5,995 nucleotides of DNA, taken from positions 1-5,995 of the forward strand of contig QQUO01000153.1 of NCBI GenBank assembly GCA_008501575.1. The letters run 5' to 3'. Of the stretch, positions 5,914 to 5,995 are shown in pieces. Position numbers and translations under genes: made by a program. The DNA comes from Pseudomonadota bacterium (GTDB taxonomy: Bacteria; Pseudomonadota; Gammaproteobacteria; Xanthomonadales; Marinicellaceae). Position 1 is the first letter of the stretch. Each line of letters begins with the position of its first letter. The notes under the pieces are model-generated. The model was given only the letters and a program-made list of their open reading frames with translations. It did not search any database and was not told the origin of the DNA.

Positions 5914-5995
5914 TTGAGAATTAGAACAATACTATGGAACCTGTTGACAATGAATGACAATAATAAAGACCTAATTGGTTTATTTAAATTTCAAA
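5914..5995 (+). CDS. Possible start of an unrecognised gene, running off the right edge
   Basis: A TTG at 5914 follows AGAGG (5904-5908) at five bases, the same kind of ribosome site as pilU, and opens a frame that stays open to the end of the window (27 codons). An in-frame ATG at 5950 gives MNDNNKDLIGLFKFQ but has no ribosome site of its own. Which start is real cannot be told, and the product is not recognisable from so few residues. The 74 bases between the pilU stop and this point are AT-rich and hold no clear terminator; only a six-base-pair AT hairpin (5874-5891) is visible. It is an inference that this is coding at all. Confidence 0.35.
   Translation, partial: MRIRTILWNLLTMNDNNKDLIGLFKFQ

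Noticed and set aside
5944..5949. Perfect TTGACA -35 consensus near the right edge
   Set aside because: No -10-like hexamer at 16-18 bases downstream, and it lies inside a possible coding frame.

Overview
The window looks like chromosome of a gram-negative bacterium, most likely a gammaproteobacterium of moderate to slightly low G+C. The grounds are a PilU-type retraction ATPase close to the Pseudomonas protein, a lipoprotein lytic transglycosylase of the MltD type with LysM repeats, and a GT39-like polytopic glycosyltransferase. A more exact placement (for example near Marinicella) is a guess. Nothing points to a phage, plasmid, insertion sequence, CRISPR array, rRNA or tRNA. Coding density is very high.

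Layout. (1) Bases 2-1126 (+) hold the 3' part of a gene whose start lies outside the window. It encodes a helical region followed by a formylglycine-generating-enzyme-like (SUMF1/EgtB fold) domain that seems to lack the catalytic cysteines of true FGE. (2) It meets, tail to tail with one base between stop codons, a leftward two-gene operon: an MltD-like lytic transglycosylase (4147 to 2882) and then a 586-residue membrane glycosyltransferase (2888 to 1128), joined by an ATGCTAA overlap. (3) A 66-base divergent intergenic region (4148-4213) carries overlapping promoter-like elements for both directions and a perfect TGACGTCA palindrome. (4) Rightward from it run a TerB-like small protein (4214-4675) and, after a 75-base AT-rich gap, pilU (4751-5839), which has a strong Shine-Dalgarno. 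(5) The last 156 bases contain an AT-rich gap and what may be the start of a further rightward gene from about 5914.

How the genes may work together. MltD and the glycosyltransferase are probably co-expressed cell-envelope functions: the first is a lipoprotein cutting peptidoglycan glycan strands in the periplasm, the second an inner-membrane enzyme moving a sugar from a lipid carrier. PilU is a cytoplasmic motor for type IV pilus retraction that normally works with PilT, which is not in the window. The TerB-like protein has no assigned job. I see no convincing undescribed multi-gene system. The observations most worth checking are an abrupt leucine-codon change inside pilU, the loss of a family-typical arginine next to its Walker B glutamate, and the compact divergent control region.
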